In this document: positions 28,194-37,509 of the stretch, one piece after another
How the letters are laid out: each line of letters begins with the position of its first letter
Numbering within the stretch: position 1 is the first letter of the stretch
Assembly: GCA_012523595.1 (NCBI GenBank)
Contig: JAAYIG010000197.1
Span: 1 to 64,000 of the forward strand
Direction: 5' to 3'
From: Fibrobacter sp.
Lineage (GTDB): Bacteria; Fibrobacterota; Chitinivibrionia; Chitinivibrionales; Chitinispirillaceae
DNA: 64,000 nucleotides
Notes under the pieces: model-generated
What the model saw: only the letters and a program-made list of their open reading frames with translations
Told to the model about the DNA's origin: nothing
Databases searched by the model: none
Program-made: the position numbers and the translations under genes

Positions 28194-29693
28194 ATGAGAA
28201 TTCTTTTTTCTGTAATGCTGCTGTCCCTCTTTTCAGCGGCTGCCGCAAACGACCTCCAGATACCGGTCCACTATGACACCCTGGGAAACGGCCTGAGAAT
28301 AATTGTCGTTCCGGATACAAATGTCGCAGTAGTCTCATGCAGACTCTACTACTTTGTAGGGTCCATGTATGAAGGTCCGGGAACCACCGGTCTGTCTCAT
28401 ATGTATGAACACATGATGTTCAAGGGTACAAAAAGACTCGGAACCAAAAATTATCAGAAAGAAATCCCTCTCATGCGTTCCATCGATTCTCTTGCTGAAA
28501 AGATGGAAAAAGAGAGATTGCTTGGCAGAGAGCAATCCGACTCCCTGATACAGCATTATCGCGCAAGCATTTTCAGTCTGCTTGAAAAGCAGAGAAATCA
28601 TATAAAGAAGGATGAAATATGGGAACTGTACCAGAATAACGGCGGTACCAGTCTTAACGCATGGACGTCCGATGACATGACAGCCTATATAGTTACACTG
28701 CCGAAAAACAAAGTAGAGCTGTTTTACTGGATCGAAGCAGACAGAATGAGAAATCCGGTGCTGCGTGAATTCTACAGTGAACGGGACGTAGTTACCGAAG
28801 AGCGCAGAATGAGATACGATAACCGCCCTGTAAACCGCTACTGGGAAAGACTCAACTCCCTCTTCTACGTGGCTCATCCCTACCGGAATCCCACCATTGG
28901 ATGGATGTCTGATATTCAGGCATATACACGTGAGAAAATGGAAAACCATGTGCGGCGTTTTTACACACCTGATAATGCTCTGCTGGTGCTGGTGGGAAAT
29001 ATCGACAGCAAAAAAGCTATGAGGGATATAAAGAGCTATTTCGGGACGATACCCAGAGCATCAGTCCCCAAACAGGAGGTTGTAACAAGAGAACCCGAAC
29101 CTGTCGGTGTAACCAGATTTACCATGCATGAACAGGGAAAGCCGCGTATCGACATACTTTTCCACACCCCGGGATATCCCAATGATGATCTTTACAAGCT
29201 TGATATTGTTGAGGGGATCTTCTCAGGCCGCAGCGGCCGGCTTTACAGACGTCTGGTTGACAAAGAGGGCCTCTGTACCAATGCGGGCGCGCAGAATAAT
29301 TTCAGGATTCAGGATGGAGAATTCCACGTGTGGGCGGAACTTAAAAATGATGCAGATCCTGAAAAGGTGGAACAGATTATTCTTGAGGAATTAAGGAAAA
29401 TAGCGAATGAGAAGCCAAGCGGTAAAGAGATGATGAGAATTACAAATGGGATCAGAATGTCATTTGTCAGCGGGTTAAAGAGCCTTGAGGGTATCTCGGA
29501 TCGTCTGGCATACTTTGAACGGCTCAGAAGCTGGAAAGATCTCCTCACCTACCCGGAAAAAATCGCCGTACTTAAACCCGATGAGATTCCCGCTGCTGCA
29601 AAAAAATGGCTCGATCCCGAAAAGATGACCATAGGACAGTTGCTGCCAGTAAAAGCCAAAAAACCAGTCAAGAATCAGCCAGTAAAGAAATAA
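28194..29693 (+). CDS. M16-family zinc protease (active subunit)
   Basis: Signal peptide at residues 1-19, then the M16 peptidase fold. The inverted zinc motif HxxEH is present as HMYEH within GLSHMYEHMMFKGT, with the distal Glu in the DVVTEERRMR region. A long helical insertion (about residues 95-145) separates the motif from the NGGTSLNAWTSDDMT segment. It probably degrades peptides in the periplasm or at the outer membrane. The next gene is an M16 homologue without the zinc motif, so the two likely form a heterodimer. Confidence 0.92.
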   Translation: MRILFSVMLLSLFSAAAANDLQIPVHYDTLGNGLRIIVVPDTNVAVVSCRLYYFVGSMYEGPGTTGLSHMYEHMMFKGTKRLGTKNYQKEIPLMRSIDSLAEKMEKERLLGREQSDSLIQHYRASIFSLLEKQRNHIKKDEIWELYQNNGGTSLNAWTSDDMTAYIVTLPKNKVELFYWIEADRMRNPVLREFYSERDVVTEERRMRYDNRPVNRYWERLNSLFYVAHPYRNPTIGWMSDIQAYTREKMENHVRRFYTPDNALLVLVGNIDSKKAMRDIKSYFGTIPRASVPKQEVVTREPEPVGVTRFTMHEQGKPRIDILFHTPGYPNDDLYKLDIVEGIFSGRSGRLYRRLVDKEGLCTNAGAQNNFRIQDGEFHVWAELKNDADPEKVEQIILEELRKIANEKPSGKEMMRITNGIRMSFVSGLKSLEGISDRLAYFERLRSWKDLLTYPEKIAVLKPDEIPAAAKKWLDPEKMTIGQLLPVKAKKPVKNQPVKK

Positions 29694-29716
29694 CGACAAA
29701 GAGAGGATTTCTGAGA

Positions 29717-31177
29717 ATGAGATTCAGTGACAAAAATAACGCTTTCCTGTTTATAATACTCCTTCTGACTTTTTCTGTACATGCTCAGAAGAACTCCAGA
29801 ATTCCATCTCATCCCTCAGGGCTAAAATATGATTCACTTGGCTGGAGCATCCCATCCGGTGAACCATATCGTCTGCAGATGGAAAATGGTATGATAGTTT
29901 ATATCGCAGAAGACTCACTTTTACCCCTTGTTCAGATTTCAGGGTTTGTCAGGTACGGATCACTTAACGATCCAGCGGGTAAAGAGGGGCTTTCTTCCCT
30001 TCTGGCAACACTGATGCGTTCGGGAGGTACAAAAAAGTACCCTGCTGATACCCTGGTTGAACTGATCGATCTCATGGCAATGAAATTCAATCTCTCAGCA
30101 GGTGAAACACAGTTCACCTTCAGTGCCTCCTTCCTTTCTGAATACACAAAAGAAGCGCTGGATATTCTTGAGCAGATTCTCTTTCATCCAGCATTCGATG
30201 AAAAAAAACTGGAAAAAGAGAGAAAGATTTTTCTGGAAGCCATTTTACACCGCTTTGACAACCCTGCTCCAACACTGAATGCTGCGTACAAAAAAGTGAT
30301 GTACCCCGGAGAAGAATCATCCAGAATGGCAACAGCGAAATCGATAAAAAGCATTACCAGAGATGATCTTGTAAAGCTGCATAAAAAGATAATCTTTCCA
30401 GCGAACATAATCTTCTCAGCTGCCGGCAGTTTGAAAAAAGACACTCTGATCAAGAATCTCGAATCTGCTTTTCCTCGATCAACAAAGAAGAACGAATCAG
30501 GTTTTCCAACCGTTGAAGTCAAACCATCTATTAAGTGTCTGCTTGTGAATAAAAAGATCTCTCAGGCCTATGTTCGTCTTGCACTTCCTCTGTTCAAACG
30601 CCCTCATCCTGATTACTATGCAGTATCCGTTATGAATATGATACTGGGTGGTGGTGGTTTCACTTCGAGGCTTGGAACAAAAATCCGCTCTGATGCAGGT
30701 TTGACTTACTCCATTTACTCACATGCAGAATCAAACTACAACTATCCCGGAACTTTCTTAATTGACTTCTACACTAAAAACTCCAGTTTTGCACAGGCTG
30801 TAGCTCTGACCATAGATGAGGTGAGAAAAATAGCGGAAAATGGAGTAACCGAAGAAGAAATAACAAATGCCAAATCATCACTTATCGGAGAACTCCCCTC
30901 CATGTTCCGGTCACCTTTTGATATCGTTTCCACTTATGCCTGGAACGAGTACTATGGACGCCAGCCGGATCATTACAAAGTATATGCGGAAAAAATCAGC
31001 AAATTGACGAGAGATGATATTTTAAGGGTCGCTAAACAATACCTGGTCCCTGAAAATCTCACATTCGTAGTGGTTGGTGATATCGATGCGCTTATGAAGG
31101 TAAAAGACGACCAATTCTCTCTTTCCGGGATGAAAAGCAAGACAATTCCTGCAGACTCCATTCCGGCTCTTCCCTGA
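29717..31177 (+). CDS. M16-family protease homologue lacking the zinc motif
   Basis: 486 aa from ATG 29717, which starts a signal peptide (AFLFIILLLTFSVHAQ). The fold is M16 (LVQISGFVRYGSLNDPAGKEGLSSLLATLM), but the position of HxxEH reads SSLLA, so catalysis is not expected. The C-terminal half keeps GGGGFTSRLGTKIRSDAGLTYSIYS, the R/Y substrate-handling motif of inactive partner subunits. Located 23 bases after the active subunit, it should be its structural partner. Confidence 0.9.
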   Translation: MRFSDKNNAFLFIILLLTFSVHAQKNSRIPSHPSGLKYDSLGWSIPSGEPYRLQMENGMIVYIAEDSLLPLVQISGFVRYGSLNDPAGKEGLSSLLATLMRSGGTKKYPADTLVELIDLMAMKFNLSAGETQFTFSASFLSEYTKEALDILEQILFHPAFDEKKLEKERKIFLEAILHRFDNPAPTLNAAYKKVMYPGEESSRMATAKSIKSITRDDLVKLHKKIIFPANIIFSAAGSLKKDTLIKNLESAFPRSTKKNESGFPTVEVKPSIKCLLVNKKISQAYVRLALPLFKRPHPDYYAVSVMNMILGGGGFTSRLGTKIRSDAGLTYSIYSHAESNYNYPGTFLIDFYTKNSSFAQAVALTIDEVRKIAENGVTEEEITNAKSSLIGELPSMFRSPFDIVSTYAWNEYYGRQPDHYKVYAEKISKLTRDDILRVAKQYLVPENLTFVVVGDIDALMKVKDDQFSLSGMKSKTIPADSIPALP

Positions 31178-31196
31178 AATAGAAAGGAACTCTCTT

Positions 31197-31670
31197 ATGA
31201 GAATTGCGATAGTTTTACACACACAGTCCGGCCATACGATGCAATTCGCACGCACTATTGCCGCCAGGTTCAACGAAAATGGACACGATTGCGAAATTAT
31301 GCTTCTGCGGACTACGGGTACTGTTACTCCCAGTGGCGGTAAATTTACACTGAGAAATCCGCCGGAAATTTATGAATTCGATGCTGCAATCTTCGGAGGA
31401 CCGGTATGGGCCTTCTCTGCTTCACCGGTAATCATGTCGTACCTTGCACAGTTGAAAAATCTTAAAGGCAAAAAGGTTATGAGTATCGCGACCAAAGGCC
31501 TTCCTTTCGACTGGACCGGAGCAGCCCAGGCGATCAAAAAAATGGATCTGGAACTCGAGACCTCCGGTGGCACAGTGCTTCCTGGAGAAGTCCTCCATTT
31601 TTTCTTCAAATTTAACGAGGAAAAACTGAAATCTGCTGTGGAACGAATTTACAAAGCATTTACATCGTGA
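31197..31670 (+). CDS. flavodoxin-like protein
   Basis: 157 aa. The FMN phosphate loop reads HTQSGHTMQFA and the second loop GGPVWAFSASP, both diagnostic for flavodoxin or WrbA-like folds. It should carry electrons in the cytoplasm. It follows the M16 pair by 19 bases and converges on larE; there is no dedicated reductase nearby. Confidence 0.85.
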   Translation: MRIAIVLHTQSGHTMQFARTIAARFNENGHDCEIMLLRTTGTVTPSGGKFTLRNPPEIYEFDAAIFGGPVWAFSASPVIMSYLAQLKNLKGKKVMSIATKGLPFDWTGAAQAIKKMDLELETSGGTVLPGEVLHFFFKFNEEKLKSAVERIYKAFTS

Positions 31671-31692
31671 AGCAGCTGACAATGCAGCATAT

Positions 31693-32517
31693 TTAATCAG
31701 CCGCACCAGGCTGAATATTCCCGGCCTGGTTTAACGCCTCATTCATCGCGCCTGTTCTGTAGCCTCTCAGATCAAGTGCTGCAAAGGTAAACCCCGCTTC
31801 CCTGCACACTCTTTCCATTTCACCCCTCATTGCCCAGGCCATATCCATCTGACTGCTCTCAATTTCTATTCTGGCAAGATCACCATGGCTGCGGACCCTG
31901 AACTGGTGAAACCCGAGTTTTATCAGAGAATCTTCTGCTTTTCCCACTCTGGAAAGCTTATCACCTGTTATTTTTTCCCCATAGGGGAACCTTGACGCAA
32001 GGCAGGCAAAAGAGGGTTTTGATGCAGTAGACAGGCCCATTTTTGCCGAGATATCCCTGATTTCCTGTTTTGTAAAACCCGCTTCACACAGGGGCGAGAT
32101 AATTCCCAGCTCTCTCAGCGCTCTTCTGCCCGGACGATAATCATGCACATCATCAGCATTGCTTCCGTCAAACACCACAGCGTACCCCTCCTCAGAGGCT
32201 ATCTGTGTAATTTTCCTGAAGAGTTCCAGCTTGCAGTAATAGCACCTGTCCGGATTATTCTCGGAAAATCCCGCTATGTCAAGTTCCTCGGAAACAATTA
32301 CCCTGTGCTTCATATTCAACGATAAAGCCAGTTTCCTTGACTCCTCAAGCTCCCGTACAGGATAGGTACTTGAAGATGCGGTCACCAGAAGAACATTGTT
32401 CCCTGTTACATCTGCTGCAATCCTTGCAAGAAATGTGCTGTCTACCCCTCCAGAAAAGGCGATCACAGCAGAATCATATCTGCTCAATATCTCTTGTAAT
32501 TTTGATAATTTTTCCAT
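31693..32517 (-). CDS. larE: LarE-type ATP-dependent sulfur transferase
   Basis: A PP-loop enzyme (SGGVDS, residues 22-27) of the LarE family, which adenylylates and sulfurises a nicotinate-derived precursor of the nickel-pincer cofactor of lactate racemase. Cys92 and Cys95 (RCYYCK) and Cys172 (ACLASRFPYG) form the three-cysteine pattern of the Fe-S-cluster type of LarE rather than the single sacrificial Cys type. No larA, larB or larC is seen in the window. 274 aa is the usual length. Confidence 0.87.
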   Translation of the reverse strand: MEKLSKLQEILSRYDSAVIAFSGGVDSTFLARIAADVTGNNVLLVTASSSTYPVRELEESRKLALSLNMKHRVIVSEELDIAGFSENNPDRCYYCKLELFRKITQIASEEGYAVVFDGSNADDVHDYRPGRRALRELGIISPLCEAGFTKQEIRDISAKMGLSTASKPSFACLASRFPYGEKITGDKLSRVGKAEDSLIKLGFHQFRVRSHGDLARIEIESSQMDMAWAMRGEMERVCREAGFTFAALDLRGYRTGAMNEALNQAGNIQPGAAD

Positions 32518-32835
32518 ATATTGAAAATATATCTCCAGGCATTGGAAGAATCTGCCGGAATTTCCGGTAATGTGGGACAGTTTTGTTCAAATTACAATAT
32601 CCTCACGTTAAAATTCGGAATTATTAATCAATAAATTGCTCCGATTTCAGAGTGACAGGTTTTTCAAACCTTGTCTTTAGTGTGAGTTTTGTATTATAAT
32701 ATTCTAACCCGGTATCCGGATTTCTGTTTTCAGCATAAAAACTTAATTGCTCAGTTTGAATTAGATTCCAATTTTACTGTTAATCTATAGTTTAGCGACC
32801 GGTCCAAACCGGCCGAACCGGAGGTTTTTTTTAAA
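32518..32835. other. divergent control region between larE and greA
   Basis: This 318-base AT-rich gap separates two divergent genes. It contains a good sigma-70 promoter for greA (32671-32700). Just before greA there is a leader with three ACCGG repeats and an eight-T run between the Shine-Dalgarno and the start codon. No small gene is convincing. Confidence 0.5.
32671..32700 (+). promoter_or_regulatory. sigma-70-type promoter for greA
   Basis: TTGTCT (32671-32676) and TATAAT (32695-32700) are separated by 18 bases. Transcription would start near 32707, giving a leader of about 130 bases before greA. Confidence 0.65.
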
Positions 32836-33306
32836 ATGGAAAAAGTGTATCTCTCCAAAGATGGATACGACAAAATGATGGCGGATCTTGAATTCCTGAA
32901 AACATCCAAAAGAAGGGAGATAGCCAAACAACTCGACCTCGCCCGCTCTTTTGGTGATCTGAGGGAAAACGCAGAATATGAAGCAGCAAAGCAGGCGCTT
33001 GCACTGAATGAGATTCGGATAAGAGAACTCGAAGAGAAGATCTCCCGTGCCGAAATTATCAAACCGGAATCTGTTCAAACTGATAAAGTATTTCTGGGAT
33101 CAAAAGTCACCCTTTGGGATATGACCTACGAAGAAGAAGTGGTCTTTGAACTGACCGGATCTGATGAAGCAGATCCCGCTGAAGGCAGGATTTCTATAAA
33201 CTCACCTGTAGCAACAGCACTTTTAGGCCATAGTGTCGGTGAAACAGTTGAAGCCAAAGCTCCAAGAGGGGTTCAGAAGTACAAAATCCTCAAGATCTCC
33301 CGGTAA
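32836..33306 (+). CDS. greA: transcription elongation factor GreA
   Basis: 156 aa. The N-terminal coiled coil (to about residue 75) carries the tip acidic pair in DLRENAEYEAAKQ. The C-terminal FKBP-like domain ends with NSPVATALLGHSVGETVEAKAP. GreA rescues backtracked RNA polymerase by stimulating transcript cleavage. GGAGG precedes the start by 11 bases across a T8 tract. It is monocistronic and converges with the following oxidoreductase gene after 5 bases. Confidence 0.95.
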   Translation: MEKVYLSKDGYDKMMADLEFLKTSKRREIAKQLDLARSFGDLRENAEYEAAKQALALNEIRIRELEEKISRAEIIKPESVQTDKVFLGSKVTLWDMTYEEEVVFELTGSDEADPAEGRISINSPVATALLGHSVGETVEAKAPRGVQKYKILKISR

Positions 33307-33311
33307 AGCGC

Positions 33312-34379
33312 TTAGCCGACAATTTCTGGCTCCAGAACGCCCCTTTTCTCCGGAATTCCTGACTTGTAGATCATCTCTACCAGTTCTACAGTTTTAATAC
33401 TCTCTTCCGGAGGACATGAGGGAGTCGTTCCATTTTTTATAGAGGCCACAAAATCAACGATCTCCTCCTCAAAAGGGTCTGATTCCTGAAGAAGCGGAGT
33501 GCTGTCAACCGGTACTCCGTTGTGCTCAGTATAGATCTCAAGCGGAACCAACCTTGCCCCACCCCGCTCTCCCCATATCTCCATATTGAATTCCTCTCCC
33601 TTTACATGTCCAGCCCAACTGCACTGAAGTTGCAACGATGATCCACCGGCAAAGTTGATCTGAGCAAATACGTAATCATCTACATCAAACAGAAAATCCT
33701 TTTCATTGTTAATCGCCGGATACGATACACTGGCACCCTTTCCCTTTACTCCGAATTTACTTCCCCAGGATGAAATCACCTGTAGAGGATCGGGAAAATT
33801 CAGAAACCACATAGAAAGATCCAGTAAGTGTACACCGATATCCAGCAGCGCACCTCCTCCAGACTTCTCTTTCCTTGTAAACCATCCCCCCAGCCCCGGT
33901 ATTCCCCTTCTTCTTACCCAGTATGCCCTGACGTGATAGATCTCCCCAAAATCGCCAGCAGAGATAAGCTTTTTCAGGTACTGCGCCTGAGGACTGAAAC
34001 GCTGCTGATGAGCAACCATAAGCATGCCGCTACTGCGTCTCGAGACTTCAATCATTCTTTCAGCATCAGATACAGATGTCGCCATTGGCTTCTCACAAAG
34101 GACATGCTTTCCCTTCTCCAGCGCCTTTATAGCCATCCCGGCGTGAAGATAATTCGGGGTGCAGATACTTACTATATCCAGCCCACCTTTCTCCAGCATC
34201 TCGTCAAATGATTGATATCGATCTGGGATTTCATATTGATCGGCTGTCTTATCAAGCTTTTGCTTATTCTGATCACAAAGAGCCACAAGCTCAACATCTG
34301 CCGATTTTTTGTAGCCCCTGATATGCTGCCACGCCGGCCAACCAGCGCCAGTGACACCTGCACGCAGTTTTTTTGCCAT
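33312..34379 (-). CDS. Gfo/Idh/MocA family oxidoreductase
   Basis: An NAD(P)-dependent sugar or inositol dehydrogenase-like protein, 355 aa. The Rossmann loop GVTGAGWPAWQHIRG is near the start. CEKPMA holds the conserved catalytic Lys, and GGGALLDIGVHLLDL holds the Asp and His of the active site. The substrate is unknown. The start follows GGAGAATCCA. It diverges from the TreT/GalT genes across a region with palindromes. Confidence 0.88.
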   Translation of the reverse strand: MAKKLRAGVTGAGWPAWQHIRGYKKSADVELVALCDQNKQKLDKTADQYEIPDRYQSFDEMLEKGGLDIVSICTPNYLHAGMAIKALEKGKHVLCEKPMATSVSDAERMIEVSRRSSGMLMVAHQQRFSPQAQYLKKLISAGDFGEIYHVRAYWVRRRGIPGLGGWFTRKEKSGGGALLDIGVHLLDLSMWFLNFPDPLQVISSWGSKFGVKGKGASVSYPAINNEKDFLFDVDDYVFAQINFAGGSSLQLQCSWAGHVKGEEFNMEIWGERGGARLVPLEIYTEHNGVPVDSTPLLQESDPFEEEIVDFVASIKNGTTPSCPPEESIKTVELVEMIYKSGIPEKRGVLEPEIVG

Positions 34380-34410
34380 TGGATTCTCCAGAATTGTCCT
34401 TTCATTGTTT

Positions 34411-34423
34411 CACCTTTAAGGTG
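34411..34423. promoter_or_regulatory. 13-bp palindrome in divergent promoter region
   Basis: CACCTT-T-AAGGTG is a perfect inverted repeat about 30 bases upstream of the Gfo/Idh start. It could be an operator for a dimeric regulator. Confidence 0.35.
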
Positions 34424-34441
34424 ATTTTATGACTTCACAAC

Positions 34442-34482
34442 TTAAGCCACGATTTCATCCTCGAAGTAAATCTGTGGCTTAA
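34442..34482. promoter_or_regulatory. 9-bp inverted repeat, possible operator or hairpin
   Basis: TTAAGCCAC (34442-34450) and GTGGCTTAA (34474-34482) are perfect inverted copies 23 bases apart. A third partial copy AAAGCCAC follows at about 34488-34495. It lies between the divergent Gfo/Idh and TreT genes, so binding of one regulator at three half-sites is possible. Confidence 0.4.
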
Positions 34483-34565
34483 TATGTAAAGCCACTTTTC
34501 ACCCCCGGGGAGAGAATCTAAACTAATAAAATAACCAAACCCCGGCCTCAGAAACCATATCTTAC

Positions 34566-34580
34566 CGGCACAAAAATTGC
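34566..34580 (+). promoter_or_regulatory. sigma-54-like -24/-12 element upstream of treT-like gene
   Basis: CGGCAC-N5-TTGC, with the GG and GC dinucleotides at the required spacing, lies about 60 bases before the gene start. The first base of TGGCAC is C, so this is an imperfect match. Confidence 0.4.
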
Positions 34581-34640
34581 CACCTCTAAATACCATCGAT
34601 CACCAGCATGAACAATCAGTTCAAATAAAAGGAAATGGAA

Positions 34641-35873
34641 ATGGAAGACGAACTGTTTAATAAGCTTTCTATTCCCAAACTTGAGGACTATGAAAAATTT
34701 GTAGGAGCAGAAACAATTGATCGGATCTTCAAAAAAGCCGAGCTTCTCAAGGGAATGCATATCACAAACATAAGCTCCACATATTACGGCGGGGGGGTAG
34801 CCGAACTTCTCTCATCACTTACCCTGTTAATGAATGCTACAGGGATTAACACCGGATGGAGAATTATTCAGGGATCATCCGATTTTTTCTCCATCACCAA
34901 AAAGATGCACAATGCACTGCAGGGCAGCGAAATCCACCTCACAGATCGCAAAGAACAGATTTACGAACATATCAACTACCAGAACGTCATAAGAAACCAC
35001 ATCCGGCATGACTTTGTCGTTGTACATGATCCTCAACCCCTGCCCATGATCCGTCACTACAAAAAGAAAGGGCCATGGCTCTGGAGATGCCACATTGATC
35101 TCTCTTCACCCAATAAAATGATGTGGGATTACCTGGTACCCTTTATTGAGTTGTACGATGGAGTAATATTGAGTATTCCCGAATACAAGCAGAGTCTTTC
35201 AACACCACAGTTCTTTGTCATGCCTGCCATAGACCCTTTTGCCATTAAAAACAAAGAGCTCTCTGATCAGGAGATGGAGGAAAGGCTCAGACACTACGAT
35301 ATCCCCACCGATTTGCCTCTGGTTGTCCAGATCTCCAGGTTTGATGCCTGTAAAGATCCGGAAGGAGTAATCAGGGCTTTTATGATTGCCAGGAAAAAAG
35401 TCGATGCCACCCTGGTACTTCTGGGGGCGCCAGCCACTGATGATCCTGAGGGAGAACGCATTTACGATTCTCTGCTTCACCACCGCGATGAACGGATCAT
35501 CATAATGAGCCATGAGGATACTGCACTTGTAAACGCTCTTCAGAGTAAAGCCAGTGTCGTTCTGCAGAAATCAATAAGAGAGGGCTTCGGACTGACAGTC
35601 ACCGAGGCGATGTGGAAAGGCACTCCGGTTATAGGCGGAAATGTGGGTGGAATCAAATACCAGATTCAGGACGGTGTAAATGGTTTTCTGGTCTCAAGCA
35701 TCGAAGAGACTGCGGATAGAATTGTACAACTGCTGAAGAACCCGGATCTGGCACACAGAATGGGAAAACTTGCCAGACAAACAGTGAAAGAGAAATTTCT
35801 TCTCACCCGCCTGCTCGAACAGGAAATAGACATCTTTAACTCCTTTGAGACTATTTACCGAATCAAGACCTGA
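34641..35873 (+). CDS. treT: TreT-like trehalose glycosyltransferring synthase (GT4)
   Basis: A GT-B family 4 glycosyltransferase that in characterised members makes trehalose from an NDP-glucose and glucose. The N-terminal NISSTYYGGGVAELLSSL, VHDPQPLPM and WRCHIDLSSPN, and the C-terminal REGFGLTVTEAMWKGTPVIGGNVGGI, follow the TreT pattern. ATG 34641 is preferred over 34635 because AAAGG then lies 8 bases upstream. The product is 410 aa and cytosolic. galT follows after 11 bases, suggesting shared sugar-nucleotide metabolism. Confidence 0.8.
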   Translation: MEDELFNKLSIPKLEDYEKFVGAETIDRIFKKAELLKGMHITNISSTYYGGGVAELLSSLTLLMNATGINTGWRIIQGSSDFFSITKKMHNALQGSEIHLTDRKEQIYEHINYQNVIRNHIRHDFVVVHDPQPLPMIRHYKKKGPWLWRCHIDLSSPNKMMWDYLVPFIELYDGVILSIPEYKQSLSTPQFFVMPAIDPFAIKNKELSDQEMEERLRHYDIPTDLPLVVQISRFDACKDPEGVIRAFMIARKKVDATLVLLGAPATDDPEGERIYDSLLHHRDERIIIMSHEDTALVNALQSKASVVLQKSIREGFGLTVTEAMWKGTPVIGGNVGGIKYQIQDGVNGFLVSSIEETADRIVQLLKNPDLAHRMGKLARQTVKEKFLLTRLLEQEIDIFNSFETIYRIKT

Positions 35874-35884
35874 GCAGATCAACA

Positions 35885-36904
35885 ATGAGCAATAAAAAAA
35901 GAATCAACTGTATGCGGCAGGACCCCATCAGTAAAGAATGGGTCATTTTCTCTTCCGCACGTAAATCCAGACCCCATCACGTCAAAACTGACTCTGCCAA
36001 TCATCAGCTTCCCAGATACGATCCCAATTGTCCTTTCTGCCCCGGAAACGAAAAAATGCTCCCGGGCATCCTCTTTGAAACTCTGGGTATAGGTGATCAG
36101 CAGTGGAGTACCCGTTCAGTCCCCAACCTCTACCCTGCCCTCAGTCCTGAGGGCAATATAGAGAGGGAAAAAACCGGCTTTTACCTCTGCATGGGAGCCT
36201 ACGGCCACCATGAGGTAATCATCGATCACCCCCGCCATAACAAAGGAGTCCATCAGTTTGAATACCAGCAGATGCAATCCCTTATTGAAACGTACCATAC
36301 CAGGTACAAAGAATTGATGAAAGATCCAAATGTTGTGATGGTAACCATTTTCAGAAATCATGGGAAACGCGCCGGAACATCACTTCCCCATCCCCATTCC
36401 CAGATTGTAGCCTCCCCCACAGTACCCAGGTCTATCCGGCTGCAGGAGATCAGAGCCGAGGAGTATTTCGACGACATGGGAAGCTGTATTTATTGTGACC
36501 TGATGCATACTGAAATAGATGCATCAGAAAGAATCATAGCACTAAATGATTCCTTTGTCTCATTTATCCCCTACGCTGCAAAGGTACCTTACGAAATCTG
36601 GACACTGCCCAGAAGACACACTGCCGATTTCGGCAGCATCTCTGAAAAAGAGAAAGAAGACCTCTCTGTGATGATGCGGGATCTGATTTCACTACTTTAC
36701 AACCATCTCGGGGATCCGGATTATAATTATCTTATTCACTCCTACACCAGATTCAAATCCGAAGAACCCCACCTCCACTGGTATATCCAGACAATCCCCA
36801 GGATTCTAACCAGAGCTGGTTTTGAAATGGGTTCCGGATTCTTCATCAATCCCGACCTTCCCGAGGAAAACGCTCGTTTACTGAAAATTCAGCAGCAAGA
36901 CTGA
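35885..36904 (+). CDS. galT: galactose-1-phosphate uridylyltransferase
   Basis: It exchanges UMP between UDP-glucose and galactose-1-phosphate in the Leloir pathway. The nucleophilic His lies in LPHPHSQIVASP. CPFCPGNE and CIYCDL are the metal-binding Cys pairs, and HLHWYIQTIPR is the C-terminal histidine motif. 339 aa is normal. No galK or galE is in the window. The ribosome binding site is weak, consistent with coupling to the upstream TreT-like gene. A broader sugar-1-P nucleotidylyl-transferase activity is possible. Confidence 0.9.
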   Translation: MSNKKRINCMRQDPISKEWVIFSSARKSRPHHVKTDSANHQLPRYDPNCPFCPGNEKMLPGILFETLGIGDQQWSTRSVPNLYPALSPEGNIEREKTGFYLCMGAYGHHEVIIDHPRHNKGVHQFEYQQMQSLIETYHTRYKELMKDPNVVMVTIFRNHGKRAGTSLPHPHSQIVASPTVPRSIRLQEIRAEEYFDDMGSCIYCDLMHTEIDASERIIALNDSFVSFIPYAAKVPYEIWTLPRRHTADFGSISEKEKEDLSVMMRDLISLLYNHLGDPDYNYLIHSYTRFKSEEPHLHWYIQTIPRILTRAGFEMGSGFFINPDLPEENARLLKIQQQD

Positions 36905-37003
36905 GAAGTGCAGTTCCTCAATAAATTTACCTGCTTAAACGAATTACAAAGGAGTAATTACCGGAACAAGATCGATTCAGCATAATTTATTTTAAACAGG
37001 ATT

Positions 37004-37495
37004 ATGTGGAACCAGGACGATACATCACGGGAAGTCTTTTACAATACCAGAATCCTTCGTAAACCAATCTCCGGTATCATCTCCGGATACCATCAGCTTT
37101 CATACATTCTTATTTCCCCTGATGATGAAAATCCGTCCCGTACTGTTGAAATTAGCGGAAAGATCAATGTCTCTCCCAAGTTTCTTATATCTCCTTATGC
37201 ACTGCAGGAAACATTCAAAGATATTTTTGACCCTGAAACATTCGATAAAGAGATTCAGGGACGAGTTTTCTCATTTGTACACGGCGGAAGAAGTAATCTT
37301 AAAGTCAAAAGTGAATTATTCCAAATAGATAACTATGAAACCAGTCCGGAGGAACACCTGGATAAGATCAATGATCAACTCATGCAGCAGGAAAACACCA
37401 GAACCGGCCTGATATTCGGGCCCAGATTCCAGTATTATCCTGTCTCTATCGACCGCTTCCTCTCGGAAATCATAGACCGAGAATTCAACGCATAA
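37004..37495 (+). CDS. hypothetical protein (163 aa)
   Basis: Not recognised. It is soluble with mixed alpha/beta character; notable segments are SYILISPDDENPSRTVEISGKINVSPKF (a beta-rich domain) and a charged helical C-terminal part. There is no signal peptide or cysteine pattern. It begins 99 bases after galT, and two further unknown genes follow closely on the same strand. Confidence 0.65.
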   Translation: MWNQDDTSREVFYNTRILRKPISGIISGYHQLSYILISPDDENPSRTVEISGKINVSPKFLISPYALQETFKDIFDPETFDKEIQGRVFSFVHGGRSNLKVKSELFQIDNYETSPEEHLDKINDQLMQQENTRTGLIFGPRFQYYPVSIDRFLSEIIDREFNA

Positions 37496-37509
37496 CCCGG
37501 GTTGCTCAG

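Noticed and set aside
28335-28949. 204-aa minus-strand frame
   Set aside because: Shadow of the M16 protease gene, without a start signal.
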